Position numbers and translations under genes: made by a program
Notes under the pieces: model-generated
What the model saw: only the letters and a program-made list of their open reading frames with translations
Told to the model about the DNA's origin: nothing
Databases searched by the model: none
Part shown: piece by piece, positions 34,976 through 43,252 of the stretch
How positions within the stretch are numbered: position 1 is the first letter of the stretch
How the letters are laid out: each line of letters opens with the position of its first letter
DNA from: Bradyrhizobium sp. Ash2021
GTDB taxonomy: Bacteria > Pseudomonadota > Alphaproteobacteria > Rhizobiales > Xanthobacteraceae
Assembly (NCBI RefSeq): GCF_031202265.1
Contig: NZ_CP100604.1
Span: 8,042,501-8,106,500 of the forward strand
Length of the DNA stretch: 64,000 bases
Reading direction: 5' to 3'

Positions 34976-36991
34976 TCAAACGCTGCGCCGGAACCGGCCC
35001 GAAAGCTCGCCAAAACCCTCGATCAGGGCCTCGGTGCCGTCCAGAGACACCAGCCGGGCGCTCACGTCCACCAGCCACGCCAAATTGGCATCGCTGGGCT
35101 CCTCGCCCAAGGCCAGCTCGGCATCCTTCTTTTCCCTAAGTAAGGCGTGGGTTTTCTGATGCAAGGTAACGAGCTGCTGCCAAGTGGAAAGAACATCTTC
35201 CCTTGCTGCCCCCGGCTGCACGCCCCACACCGCCGAGGTCGTGATCGCAGCCCCAACCCTTTGAAGTATTTGAGAAAATCCCCGCGCCTCAAGATCGGCC
35301 CGCATTTTCTCGGCCTGCTCCTCGGGCTCGGGCGAATGGTGGTGTTCGCTGGCGAAGGCCGCGATAATGGCGGCGCGGAGCTTGTTGGCCTCCGGATGGG
35401 CCAGTTCCAGCGCCGCCACCTCTTCGAGATGGTCGTGCAGCAGCCAGGGGTGGTTGATCAGGGACTGCAAAATCAGCGCTTCGCGGCGGGACAGCGCACT
35501 GCGCTGGCCGCGCATGATCGGGCTCGCCGCAAGCTGGGCGCTGGCCGCCTGATAGGGGCCGCGGTTGATGGTCTGGCTGCCGGCGTTGGCCTGCCCGCGG
35601 CCGCCGCCGAATCGGCCCGCCGCGCCGGGCGTGAAGGGGGCACGGGAGCCAAACCGGCCGCCTGATTCGCCGCCCGGGCGCTTGCCGAAATTGCCTCTGG
35701 CGTAGCCGCCGCGGCCGCCTTCCGGCGCAAAGGTGCGCTGCAGGCGCTGCGCCAGATCCTGGCGATAATAGCGCCGCACCACTTCGTCGCGGATGCCGTT
35801 AGAGAGTTCGCCGATCCGCGCTTCCAGCGCCGCGCGGCGTTCGGGCGTCGCAAACGTGCCGCCCTCGATCTCGCGCGACCAGATCATGTCGGCGAGCCCG
35901 CGCGCCGCGCCAATCACTTCCTCGATCGCCGCCCGTCCGCCGGAGCGCGCAAGATCATCCGGGTCCTGGCCTTCGGGCAGCAGCGCAAAGCGCAAACTTT
36001 TTCCGGGCTTGAGATGCGGCAGCGCCAGATCGGCGGCGCGCCAGGCCGCTTTCTGTCCGGCCTTGTCGCCGTCGAAACACAGGATCGGCTCGTCCGCCAT
36101 CTTCCACAAAAGCGCGAGCTGGTTTTCGGTCAAGGCCGTTCCGAGCGGCGCGACAGTGGCGGCAAAGCCCGTCGTCACCATCGCGATGACGTCGACATAG
36201 CCTTCGACCACGATCAGGGCTGCGCCATTATGCGTGGCCTGCCGCGCGGCCGAGAGGTTGTAGAGATTGTCGCCCTTGTGAAACAGCGGGGTTTCCGGCG
36301 AATTCATGTATTTGGCGGCGACATCCTTTTCCAGCGCGCGGCCGCCGAACGCGATGACGCGATTGCGCAGGTCCGTGATCGGAAACATCACGCGGTCGCG
36401 AAACTTGTCGTAGGGCACCGGGATGTCGTCGCCCGCAACCAATAGGCCCGCCTCCACCATATCCTCGACGGGAATGCCCTGGGCGCCGAGATGCTCCTTC
36501 AGCGCAAAGCGGTCGGGCGGCGCATAGCCGATGCGGAACTGCAACTGGGTGGCCGGCGAGATCGCGCGGTCGGCGAGATAGCCGCGCGCCTTGGCGCCAT
36601 GGCGCGAGGCCAGCGTATCGGCGAAGAATTTGGCGGCGAGATCCATCACGTCGTACAGCGTCTTGCGGCGCTGCTCGTGGCGCGCGGCGTCCGGGGTCGC
36701 GGCCGGCAGCGCCATGCCCGCCATCGCGGCCAGCCGTTCGACGGCCTCCGCAAAACCGACGCCCTCGGTCTCCATCAAAAACGAGATGATGTCGCCGTGC
36801 TTGCCGGAGGAGAAGTCGTGGTAAAACCCCTTCTGGTCGTTGACGGTGAACGAAGGCGACTTTTCCTGTTGAAACGGCGACAGCCCCTTCCACTCCCGTC
36901 CCGCCTTCTTCAGCTTCACGCGCTTGCCCACGACTTCGGAGACCGGAAGCCGGGCGCGCAGTTCATCGAGGAATTGGGGCGTAAAGCGCAT
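34976..36991 (-). CDS. dnaG: DNA primase
   Basis: 671 residues from ATG 36991 (MRFTPQFLDELRARLP). It synthesises RNA primers at the replication fork. The N-terminal zinc-binding-type domain is present, but its ligands are replaced: LSPFQQEKSPSF and FYHDFSSGKHGD lack the usual Cys/His set. The Toprim core (about 255-340) is intact with VVEGYVDVIAM and CFDGDKAGQKA. The C-terminal third holds a Gly/Arg-rich linker (about 420-480) before the helicase-binding helices. An upstream in-frame start at 37093 adds non-conserved residues and is rejected. rpoD follows. Confidence 0.94.
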   Translation of the reverse strand: MRFTPQFLDELRARLPVSEVVGKRVKLKKAGREWKGLSPFQQEKSPSFTVNDQKGFYHDFSSGKHGDIISFLMETEGVGFAEAVERLAAMAGMALPAATPDAARHEQRRKTLYDVMDLAAKFFADTLASRHGAKARGYLADRAISPATQLQFRIGYAPPDRFALKEHLGAQGIPVEDMVEAGLLVAGDDIPVPYDKFRDRVMFPITDLRNRVIAFGGRALEKDVAAKYMNSPETPLFHKGDNLYNLSAARQATHNGAALIVVEGYVDVIAMVTTGFAATVAPLGTALTENQLALLWKMADEPILCFDGDKAGQKAAWRAADLALPHLKPGKSLRFALLPEGQDPDDLARSGGRAAIEEVIGAARGLADMIWSREIEGGTFATPERRAALEARIGELSNGIRDEVVRRYYRQDLAQRLQRTFAPEGGRGGYARGNFGKRPGGESGGRFGSRAPFTPGAAGRFGGGRGQANAGSQTINRGPYQAASAQLAASPIMRGQRSALSRREALILQSLINHPWLLHDHLEEVAALELAHPEANKLRAAIIAAFASEHHHSPEPEEQAEKMRADLEARGFSQILQRVGAAITTSAVWGVQPGAAREDVLSTWQQLVTLHQKTHALLREKKDAELALGEEPSDANLAWLVDVSARLVSLDGTEALIEGFGELSGRFRRSV

Positions 36992-37105
36992 GGGGTAGGT
37001 CTGTGCCTGAGTCGGGGCCGGTGCCAACCGATGATGGATATAGGGCGGGCGGGGGGAAATACGAAGATTATCGGCCTTCTCCCAGCTATTCACAGGGCTC
37101 CTTCT

Positions 37106-37253
37106 TCGCCTCTCCCCGCTTGCGGGGAGAGGCCGGATTTCGAGCGGAGCGAGAAATACGGGTGAGGGGCTGCCTCAGCGGGCTGAGTGCGCGGAGAATC
37201 CCCCTCACCCGGCGCTACGCGCCGACCTCTCCCCGCAAGCGGGGCGAGGTAAA
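37106..37253. repeat. long intergenic inverted repeat, family B copy 1
   Basis: It begins CCTCTCCCCGCTTGCGGGGA and ends CTCCCCGCAAGCGGGGCGAGG, with GGGTGAGGGG...CCCCCTCACCC inside. Nested palindromes of about 148 bp. Related units are at 52617 and 57643. Confidence 0.75.
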
Positions 37254-37295
37254 GAGAGATCATCCCCCTTGATCCCCGCCCGGTTCCACGCTTCG

Positions 37296-37859
37296 ATGGC
37301 ACCCATGTTCACGACCTTCCGGGGCAGCCAGAGCGGGGCTTGGCGCATCACCTCGATTTCGCGGGTGAAGGGCGAGGCGCTGCCGCGCGTGCCGGCGCTG
37401 TCGGTGGTTCAATCCGAGGCCATTGCGCTGCCGATCCTCCCCTCGACGACCGCGTGGCGGCTGGCCGGCACAGTCAGCCATCTGCGCTATACCGAGCGCG
37501 CCGAGCAGGAACAGCTTGCCGCCGTCCAGGCCGGGCTCGGACGCCCCGAGGCCACGCACGCGGCGCTGATCCCGATCCGGAAATCGGCTGCGTGGTGGGA
37601 GCTGACCCAGGACGAGCGGCGGCGCATCTTCGAGGACAAGTCGCACCACATCTCAGCCTGCCTGAAATATCTGCCCGCGATCGCGCGCCAGCTGTTCCAC
37701 TGCCGCGACCTCGGCGAGCCCTTCGATTTCCTCACCTGGTTCGAATACGCGCCCGAGCACGCCGCCGACTTCGAGGAACTGGTCCGGATGCTGCGCGCCA
37801 CCGAGGAATGGACCTACGTCGAGCGCGAGGTCGATGTGCGCGTGGTGCAGGAGGGGTGA
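37296..37859 (+). CDS. chlorite dismutase-like heme protein (short form)
   Basis: About 187 residues from ATG 37296. The second half matches chlorite dismutase-like proteins of the short, dimeric type: ALIPIRKSAAWWELTQDERRRIFED, then SHHISACLKYLPAIARQLFHCRD (a candidate for the proximal heme His) and FDFLTWFEYAPEHAADFEEL. True chlorite dismutases convert chlorite to chloride and O2 using a distal arginine. I cannot confirm that residue here; the corresponding stretch reads FLTWFEY, so activity is uncertain. Nitrobacter-like relatives carry this form. Start choice among 37269 (TTG), 37296 and 37305 is unsettled. Confidence 0.72.
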   Translation: MAPMFTTFRGSQSGAWRITSISRVKGEALPRVPALSVVQSEAIALPILPSTTAWRLAGTVSHLRYTERAEQEQLAAVQAGLGRPEATHAALIPIRKSAAWWELTQDERRRIFEDKSHHISACLKYLPAIARQLFHCRDLGEPFDFLTWFEYAPEHAADFEELVRMLRATEEWTYVEREVDVRVVQEG

Positions 37860-37862
37860 GAC

Positions 37863-38261
37863 CTACCCCTCCAGAAATTTCCCCGAGGCGATGCGCGGCA
37901 GGCCGCTGACCGGCCAGTTGTAGATGTAGGTCCACGCCTCGCCCGTGCTGCCGTCGTCCAGCGTCAGCGGCAGCATCGCGCGGATATATTCGGTCGGCTC
38001 CGGAAAACCGGCGCCGCAGGCCTCATACATGTCGAACTCGCCGAGCAAGGCGTCGCGATCGCGCAGGCGGTACACTTCGCCGAACACGATTTCGGTGGGA
38101 TCGTCCGACAACACCAGCCCCGGATAATGCTTGATGAGATAGAGCCGGCCGCGGCACTGCGCGGCGCCGAGAAAATCGGCGCTGCGCGACAACAGCTTGG
38201 CCATCGGATGGTCGAAGCCGCGCATCAGCGTGCCGTACACGAACAGACGATCTGAAATCAT
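37863..38261 (-). CDS. gamma-glutamylcyclotransferase-like (AIG2/GGCT) protein
   Basis: 132 residues starting MISDRLFVYGTLMRGFDHPM. The YGTL substrate loop near residue 9, then GRLYLIKHYPGLVLSDDP, VFGEVYRLRD, LLGEFDMYEACG (with the catalytic-type Glu) and EAWTYIYNW follow in family order. GGCT-like enzymes act on gamma-glutamyl compounds, releasing 5-oxoproline; bacterial members are mostly uncharacterised. It converges with the chlorite-dismutase-like gene (3-base gap). The upstream extension to 38321 reads through a palindromic repeat and is excluded. Confidence 0.82.
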   Translation of the reverse strand: MISDRLFVYGTLMRGFDHPMAKLLSRSADFLGAAQCRGRLYLIKHYPGLVLSDDPTEIVFGEVYRLRDRDALLGEFDMYEACGAGFPEPTEYIRAMLPLTLDDGSTGEAWTYIYNWPVSGLPRIASGKFLEG

Positions 38262-38271
38262 GGGAGTTCCT

Positions 38272-38376
38272 GTCATTCCGGGGCGATGCGAAGCATCGAA
38301 CTGCGATGCGCAATTGCGCATCTGAGAATCTCGAGATTCCGGGTCTGGTGCTTGCGCACCATCCCGGAATGACGGA
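38272..38376. repeat. dispersed palindrome, family A copy 2
   Basis: TGTCATTCCGGGGCGATGCG ... AATCTCGAGATTCCGGGTCT ... CATCCCGGAATGAC. It shares the outer GTCATTCCGGG/CCCGGAATGAC ends and the inner AATCTCGAGATT with the 27979 and 56636 copies. Confidence 0.75.
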
Positions 38377-38388
38377 CGGCGTCAACCA

Positions 38389-39201
38389 TCACGCCGGCAC
38401 GACCTCGTCGGTGACGACGACGAATTTCACCAGGTCCATCCGGCCAAAGCTCGTGGTCAGCGCGACGTCGGCGGCGTCGCGGCCGGTGGCCATCAGGATG
38501 CGGCCGATGCGCGGCTGATTGTGGCGGGCGTCGAACGTGTACCACTGGCCGGACAGATAGACCTGGAACCAGCCGGAAAAATCCATCGGCGCGGGATCCC
38601 TGGGCACGCCGATATCGCCGAGATAGCCGGTGCAATAGCGCGCCGGGATGTTCATGCAGCGGCAGAAGGTCAGTGCCAAGTGCGCGAAATCGCGGCACAC
38701 GCCGGCGCGCTGCTCGTAGACATCATGCGCCGATTTCATGAAATGCGCGTGCTCGTAGCCGAAGGTGACGTGGTTGTGGACGAAGTCGACGATGGCCTGG
38801 ACCCGCGCCCAGCCAGGCGGCGTGGCTGCGAACAGCGACCAGGCGATATCGGTGAGCTTGTCGGTCTCGCAATAGCGGCTCGGCATCAGATAGAGCAGCA
38901 GTTCGTCCGGCAATTGATCGATCGGCACCTGCTGCGCGGTCGGCATCACCGCATCGGGCAAACCGGAATCGCGCACCACCGCGTGGCCGTGAAAGGTGAC
39001 GCCGCCGGCCGGCGCCACCAGACGGCCGCAGACATTGCCAAAGCTGTCGCGGTAGAATCCGATCGGCACGTCGGGCTCGGCGACAATGCGCTCGGTGCCG
39101 ACGATATCGGCAAAGCGCGATGGATGAATGCCGAGCATGATCACCATCGGCGTCGGCTGCGCGGCCGCGTAAGCGATCTCGAAGCCGACCTTGATCTCCA
39201 T
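38389..39201 (-). CDS. transglutaminase-like protein lacking the usual catalytic His
   Basis: 270 residues. An N-terminal beta-rich region (MEIKVGFEIAYAAAQPTPMV) leads to a transglutaminase-type core near residue 155: catalytic-Cys candidate in YEQRAGVCRDFAHLALTFCR, then IPARYCTGYLGDI. Next comes MDFSGWFQVYLSGQWYTFDA, where relatives typically show a His two residues before the Trp; here it is Ser-Gly. The Asp of FDARHN remains. These proteins are often encoded beside a second transglutaminase and are usually inferred to be cysteine proteases or amidases. The paralogue at 39204 lies 2 bases upstream in the same operon. Confidence 0.78.
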   Translation of the reverse strand: MEIKVGFEIAYAAAQPTPMVIMLGIHPSRFADIVGTERIVAEPDVPIGFYRDSFGNVCGRLVAPAGGVTFHGHAVVRDSGLPDAVMPTAQQVPIDQLPDELLLYLMPSRYCETDKLTDIAWSLFAATPPGWARVQAIVDFVHNHVTFGYEHAHFMKSAHDVYEQRAGVCRDFAHLALTFCRCMNIPARYCTGYLGDIGVPRDPAPMDFSGWFQVYLSGQWYTFDARHNQPRIGRILMATGRDAADVALTTSFGRMDLVKFVVVTDEVVPA

Positions 39202-39203
39202 GG

Positions 39204-40094
39204 CTATACCTTCTCCGCCTCGCCGACCGAGACGACGTTGATAGAGACCTCCATGCCGACGAAGGCGTCGGCCGAGCCGAGATAGGCACCGTGCAGCGGG
39301 ATCGCCTGCCGCGGATCGCGCGCCACCGCGACGCGGATCAGATCGCGGGTGCCGACGATGCCGTTGGTCGGATCGAACTCGATCCAGCCGGCGCTCGGCA
39401 GATAGACCTGCACCCACGCATGCGTCGAACCGCCGCCGACATAGCCGTGGGCGCGATCGCCCGGCATGGCCAGATATCCCGACACGAAGCGCGCGGCGAT
39501 GCCGAGCCGCCGCAGCGCCTCGATCATGAACAGCGCATAGTCGCGGCAGGTGCCCGATCCCGTCTGCAGCGTGTCGAGCGGATGCTGGGTGCCCTGCTCG
39601 TGGCGCTTGCGATAGGTGAAGGCCTCGCGGATGCCGTGGGTCATGCCGCTCAGGATATTGAAGGTCGGCGTCGGCCCGTCGGCGTCGAGAAACCCGCGCG
39701 CCCAGAACGACAGCTCACCGTTCGGATCGCCATATTGCGGCGAGATGAACTGCTGCAGGTCGGGAAATTCCTCGTCGTCGTAGAGGAACGGATAGAAATA
39801 GGCGGGATCGTCCGCGGTCAGCGCGAATTCCTCCGCCGGATTGTGCTCGACCGTCGCCATCGAGGTGAACGACAGCGTTTCGGCGCGCTCGTCGAAGGTC
39901 GCGATCGCCACGCTGTTGCCGAACACGTCATGGATCCAGCGCAGCGACATCGGCTGCGGCTCGATCTCGAGGCTGCCGGACAGCACGCGCAGATCATGGC
40001 CGTCACGCGGGCGCAGCATGATGCGGTGTTCGCCAAACGCCACCGGGTGGGCGTAGCGATATACGGTCTTGTGATGAATCGTCAGGAGCGGCAT
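39204..40094 (-). CDS. transglutaminase-like cysteine protease/amidase
   Basis: 296 residues starting MPLLTIHHKTVYRYAHPVAF. It has the bacterial transglutaminase-like N-terminal domain (YRYA.PV.FGEHRIMLRPRDGHD), followed by the catalytic core near 165-245: Cys in TGSGTCRDYALFMIEALRRLG, His in GGGSTHAWVQVYLPSAGWIEF, Asp in FDPTNG. All three catalytic residues are present, unlike the downstream neighbour at 38389 (2-base gap). The substrate is unknown. No signal peptide is present. An in-frame TTG at 40100 is a less likely start. Confidence 0.86.
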   Translation of the reverse strand: MPLLTIHHKTVYRYAHPVAFGEHRIMLRPRDGHDLRVLSGSLEIEPQPMSLRWIHDVFGNSVAIATFDERAETLSFTSMATVEHNPAEEFALTADDPAYFYPFLYDDEEFPDLQQFISPQYGDPNGELSFWARGFLDADGPTPTFNILSGMTHGIREAFTYRKRHEQGTQHPLDTLQTGSGTCRDYALFMIEALRRLGIAARFVSGYLAMPGDRAHGYVGGGSTHAWVQVYLPSAGWIEFDPTNGIVGTRDLIRVAVARDPRQAIPLHGAYLGSADAFVGMEVSINVVSVGEAEKV

Positions 40095-40198
40095 CGTCAA
40101 ACAATCATCGTGAATTTGGGCCGGCTAATCTATACCGAGCCCTGCTCATTTTTAAGGTCGGTATGCCGATTCGATAGGCAAAGTTGAGGAAAAGGCTC

Positions 40199-40996
40199 TT
40201 GGACAACGCCAGCGACACAACACTACTTCTGGATCACGAAGATGTTCCCCCGATTCATGAACATAATGCGGCGGGGCGTTCGCCGTTTCTGCTCACTTGT
40301 GACCATTACGGCCGGCTGATTCCGAAGCAACTTGGCGATCTCGGCCTCACCGAGCGCGAACTGACGCGCCATATCGCCTGGGACATCGGCATCGCCGGCG
40401 TCGCCGAGGCGCTGGCGCGGCAACTCGGCGCCCATCTGATCGCGCAGCGCTACTCGCGGCTGGTGATCGACTGCAACCGCCCGCCGCATGCCGCAGGCTC
40501 GATCCCGCTGATCAGCGAAGCCACCATGATTCCCGGCAACGATGGTCTCGCGCGCGCGGCAGCGGAGGCGCGGCGCATGCAAATTTTCGATCCCTATCAC
40601 CAGCGCATCGAGGAGATCATCGATCAGCGCGAGCAAGCGGGCCTGCCGACGGTGCTGGTGTCGTTGCACAGCTTTACGCCCGTCTATGCCGGGATCGCGC
40701 GGCCATGGCATATCGGCACGCTCTATCATCGCGATACTCGTTTGCCACCGCGACTATTAAAACTGTTGCGCGCGGAGGCCGATCTCGTGGTCGGCGACAA
40801 CGAGCCCTATGCCGTCAGCGACGAGACCGATTACACGATCCCGGTGCACGGTGAGATGCGCGGGCTGATGAACACCGGAATCGAAATTCGCCAGGACCTG
40901 ATTTCCGATGCGGCCGGCGAGAAATCCTGGGCCGACCGGCTGGCGCGGATTTTTGCCGAGATCGAACCGATGCTGCGCGCGGAGCGGCTGATTTAG
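40199..40996 (+). CDS. N-formylglutamate amidohydrolase-like protein
   Basis: 265 residues from a TTG at 40199 with GAGGA about 8 bases upstream; TTG 40184 is an alternative and no ATG exists nearby. The sequence contains FLLTCDHYGRLIPKQLGDLG near residue 30 and HIAWDIGIAGVAEALARQLG. Then RYSRLVIDCNRPPHAAGSIP near 90, VLVSLHSFTPVYAG near 155, and YTIPVHGEMRG near 215 follow. This is the N-formylglutamate amidohydrolase family (hutG/FGase-like), which releases formate from N-formylglutamate in histidine breakdown, but no hut genes are adjacent. It may instead act on another N-acyl substrate. Confidence 0.82.
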   Translation: MDNASDTTLLLDHEDVPPIHEHNAAGRSPFLLTCDHYGRLIPKQLGDLGLTERELTRHIAWDIGIAGVAEALARQLGAHLIAQRYSRLVIDCNRPPHAAGSIPLISEATMIPGNDGLARAAAEARRMQIFDPYHQRIEEIIDQREQAGLPTVLVSLHSFTPVYAGIARPWHIGTLYHRDTRLPPRLLKLLRAEADLVVGDNEPYAVSDETDYTIPVHGEMRGLMNTGIEIRQDLISDAAGEKSWADRLARIFAEIEPMLRAERLI

Positions 40997-41022
40997 CGTA
41001 TTATCAAGTTCCGTGGCTTCAT

Positions 41023-41125
41023 CCTTCGAGACGCACGCTGACGCGTGCTCCTCATGATGAGGTGTTAAACCCTCATGGTGAGGAGCGCGGCAAGGCCGCG
41101 CGTCTCGAACCATGAGGCCACCGCC
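41023..41125. repeat. dispersed repeat (GAGGAGCGCGGC type)
   Basis: TTCGAGACGCACGCTGACGC...CCTCATGGTGAGGAGCGCGG...GCGTCTCGAA contains outer inverted ends TTCGAGACGC/GCGTCTCGAA. This is a frequent rhizobial intergenic element. No other copy is seen in this window. Confidence 0.55.
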
Positions 41126-42106
41126 CTAACCTCGCGTCGCGACGAACCAGGCCAGTCCCCAGAATGCCAGCGCGAGGAGCCCCAGGATCCATATCAAGAT
41201 CACACCGCCGCGCGGATTGAGCGTCGCTTCGGAAGGGTTGGCCGGATTGACATAGACGTTGACGCCGGCGCCGTCCTGATAGGCCGTGGTGAATTTGCGC
41301 ATCAGCCAACCCGAGGTCGAATTGGCGCCGGTGGCAAGGCTGCCCTCGATGCAGGTGTAGGCAACATTGTTGTAGCTGTAGGCAAAGGACGCCTGCCGCT
41401 GATACATGACTTCTCCACGCACGCCGTTTTGCGTCGGCGCGTTGCGGTATTGCTGGACGTCGGACATCTTGATGGTCCCCGGCACGACCGGCCAATGCTT
41501 TGCGAGTTGCGACTGCCGCCGCATCGCGAGTGCAAACAGCGCGATGACGAGCCCGAAGGCGCCGAATACGACGACCATCGGCGAAAATTTGGGATTTACC
41601 AGCCGGGTGGAGACGAACCCGGTCAATCGATTGAGCCCAAACACGCCGCCGAACACGATGGCGAGCACGACCGCCGTCCCGATCCCGAGGCAGCCCCACA
41701 GGCCCTTCGGCAGGTCGCGCTCCAGCACGGCCTCGTTGGGATGCAGCGGGTTGTAGAACACGGTGACAGCCGTGCCGACCGGGTATTTGGCGATGGTCTC
41801 GGCGACTTCGAAATTGCCGCGGTCTTCGCCGATGCTGACGCGGTTGTTGCGCAGCTGCTTGCCGGCGACGGCATATTGGTAAACGATGTTGGCGAAGTTG
41901 CGCTGCTCGAGCCGGTAATTGTCTTCCCGGGAATCGTCGAGCACCCGGATTTCCCGGACCTCGGAATCGGAGATCACCACCTTGCCCGGCGTCTGCGGCC
42001 ATTCCCGCGCGGCGCGCACCTGCAGCGTCTTGTAGGCTGCGGCAAACAGCACGAGCGCGAGCGGCGCGAGCAGCATCGCGTAGACATACCACGGCAGATC
42101 AGGCAC
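41126..42106 (-). CDS. membrane protein with two DUF3592 domains
   Basis: 326 residues. A first transmembrane helix (about 8-24, MLLAPLALVLFAAAYKTLQV) precedes a DUF3592-type extracytoplasmic beta domain (WPQTPGKVVISDSEVRE ... VFYNPLHPNEAVLE). Two or three helices follow (about 140-195). A second DUF3592-like domain (HWPVVPGTIKMSDVQQYR ... VNVYVNPANPSEATLNP) and a last helix (LIWILGLLALAFWGLAW) complete it. The tandem domains probably came from duplication. Function unknown. The stand-alone gene lies between the repeat at 41023 and a LysE exporter. Confidence 0.8.
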   Translation of the reverse strand: MPDLPWYVYAMLLAPLALVLFAAAYKTLQVRAAREWPQTPGKVVISDSEVREIRVLDDSREDNYRLEQRNFANIVYQYAVAGKQLRNNRVSIGEDRGNFEVAETIAKYPVGTAVTVFYNPLHPNEAVLERDLPKGLWGCLGIGTAVVLAIVFGGVFGLNRLTGFVSTRLVNPKFSPMVVVFGAFGLVIALFALAMRRQSQLAKHWPVVPGTIKMSDVQQYRNAPTQNGVRGEVMYQRQASFAYSYNNVAYTCIEGSLATGANSTSGWLMRKFTTAYQDGAGVNVYVNPANPSEATLNPRGGVILIWILGLLALAFWGLAWFVATRG

Positions 42107-42204
42107 GGATTCCCCCGGAGCAGAGCGGACGGCGAAATCCGCCCCCTCTGCTCAGACGGACCGAGGCGGCGAATGGTTCAATGCGCGGGGTTGCCGGGCA
42201 AGGA

Positions 42205-42825
42205 TTATCGCGCCCGGGTCAGCGCCAGCCAGACGCCGCCGCCGCCGATCATAAAACCGCCGGAGATCCGCGACACCAGCCGGGTCCGCCGCGCCGAAAA
42301 GAATTTTCGGGCCCGGCCGGCCAGCAATGCGTAGATCGAATCGGTGATCGCCCCGGTAATCATGAAGGTGAAGCCGAGCAGCGCCACCTGCGAGATGTGA
42401 TCCTGGCTCATGTCCATGAACTGCGGAATGAAGGCGCCGAAGAACACCAGCACCTTGGGATTTGAGAGCAGCACCAGAAAGCCCTGCAGGAAGAACCCGC
42501 CGCGCGGCGGCGGCGGTGGCTCGTCGGCGCTGACGCCTTCGACCGGGAAGCGGATCAGCTTGTAGCCGAGCCAGACCAGATAGGCGGCGCCGGCAAAACG
42601 CACCCAGTCGAACCAGTAGCCCATCGTCGCCATCAGCGAGGTCAGCCCGATCGCGACGATGCCGATCACGATGGTCAATCCGGCCTGGACGCCCAGAATG
42701 TTGGTCAGCGCGGCGCGGGTGCCGTGGCGCAGGCCGTTGGCGATCACCAGCGTGACGACCGGCCCCGGTATCAGCGCCAGCGCGATGCAGGCGGCAACGA
42801 AGGCGAGATAGGCTTGAAGGGACAT
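42205..42825 (-). CDS. LysE-family amino-acid exporter
   Basis: 206 residues with about six helices: SLQAYLAFVAACIALALIPG, then LVIANGLRHGTRAALTNILGVQAG, YLVWLGYKLIR, a polar Pro-rich loop with PPPPPRGGFFLQGFLVLLSNPKVLVFFGAFIPQF, and RLVSRISGGFMIGGGGVWLAL at the end. The LSNPK..LFF..F.PQF block is characteristic of LysE/RhtB. It exports an amino acid or derivative; the specific substrate is unknown. It is divergent from the TetR gene 430 bp away, though no shared operator with that gene is apparent near its start. Confidence 0.88.
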   Translation of the reverse strand: MSLQAYLAFVAACIALALIPGPVVTLVIANGLRHGTRAALTNILGVQAGLTIVIGIVAIGLTSLMATMGYWFDWVRFAGAAYLVWLGYKLIRFPVEGVSADEPPPPPRGGFFLQGFLVLLSNPKVLVFFGAFIPQFMDMSQDHISQVALLGFTFMITGAITDSIYALLAGRARKFFSARRTRLVSRISGGFMIGGGGVWLALTRAR

Positions 42826-43200
42826 GAGAGACTCGCGCGGGGTTCAAACGATCCTTCGATTATGCACGATCGCATCGCCAGGGAAAGATCGCTCCATCTC
42901 TGCCGGGGAAAGCGTAGCGAGAATGAGCGCTCGGATTGGCGCTCCGGCACAGGGCCGTCCTGCCCCTCCTTGAAGAGCCGCCGAGGGGGCTGCTCGGCGG
43001 CTCTCGCGCGGCGACCGCTCTTGGGGACGGGGGTTGTTCGCCGACGCTAACGGTTAAGGGGTGGAAAGCCGTTTCAGGCATGGTTCAGCGACATGGTCTG
43101 ACGATATCCTCCCGTTGTCGCCGGTTCCGCCAGGTGCGCGGGTATTCGGCGCTTTGGACTCATGTTACGAACAGCATTGATATTCGATTCTGATAAAACT
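42826..43200. other. intergenic region with a perfect 11-bp stem-loop
   Basis: No gene is seen. GAGCCGCCGAG (42975-42985) and CTCGGCGGCTC (42993-43003) form a perfect stem with a 7-base loop, without a T run on either strand. The right end contains the promoter region of the TetR gene. Confidence 0.5.
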
Positions 43201-43216
43201 AAACTGTATCGTTTAC
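43201..43216 (+). promoter_or_regulatory. putative TetR operator, copy 1
   Basis: AAACTGTATCGTTTAC, an imperfect palindrome 37 bases before the TetR start. Its core ACTGTATCGT matches ACCGTATCGT (read on the minus strand) of the site at 45395-45415. Confidence 0.6.
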
Positions 43217-43252
43217 ATAATCCGACTTCGGCCGGCTGACAAGGGGCTTTGG

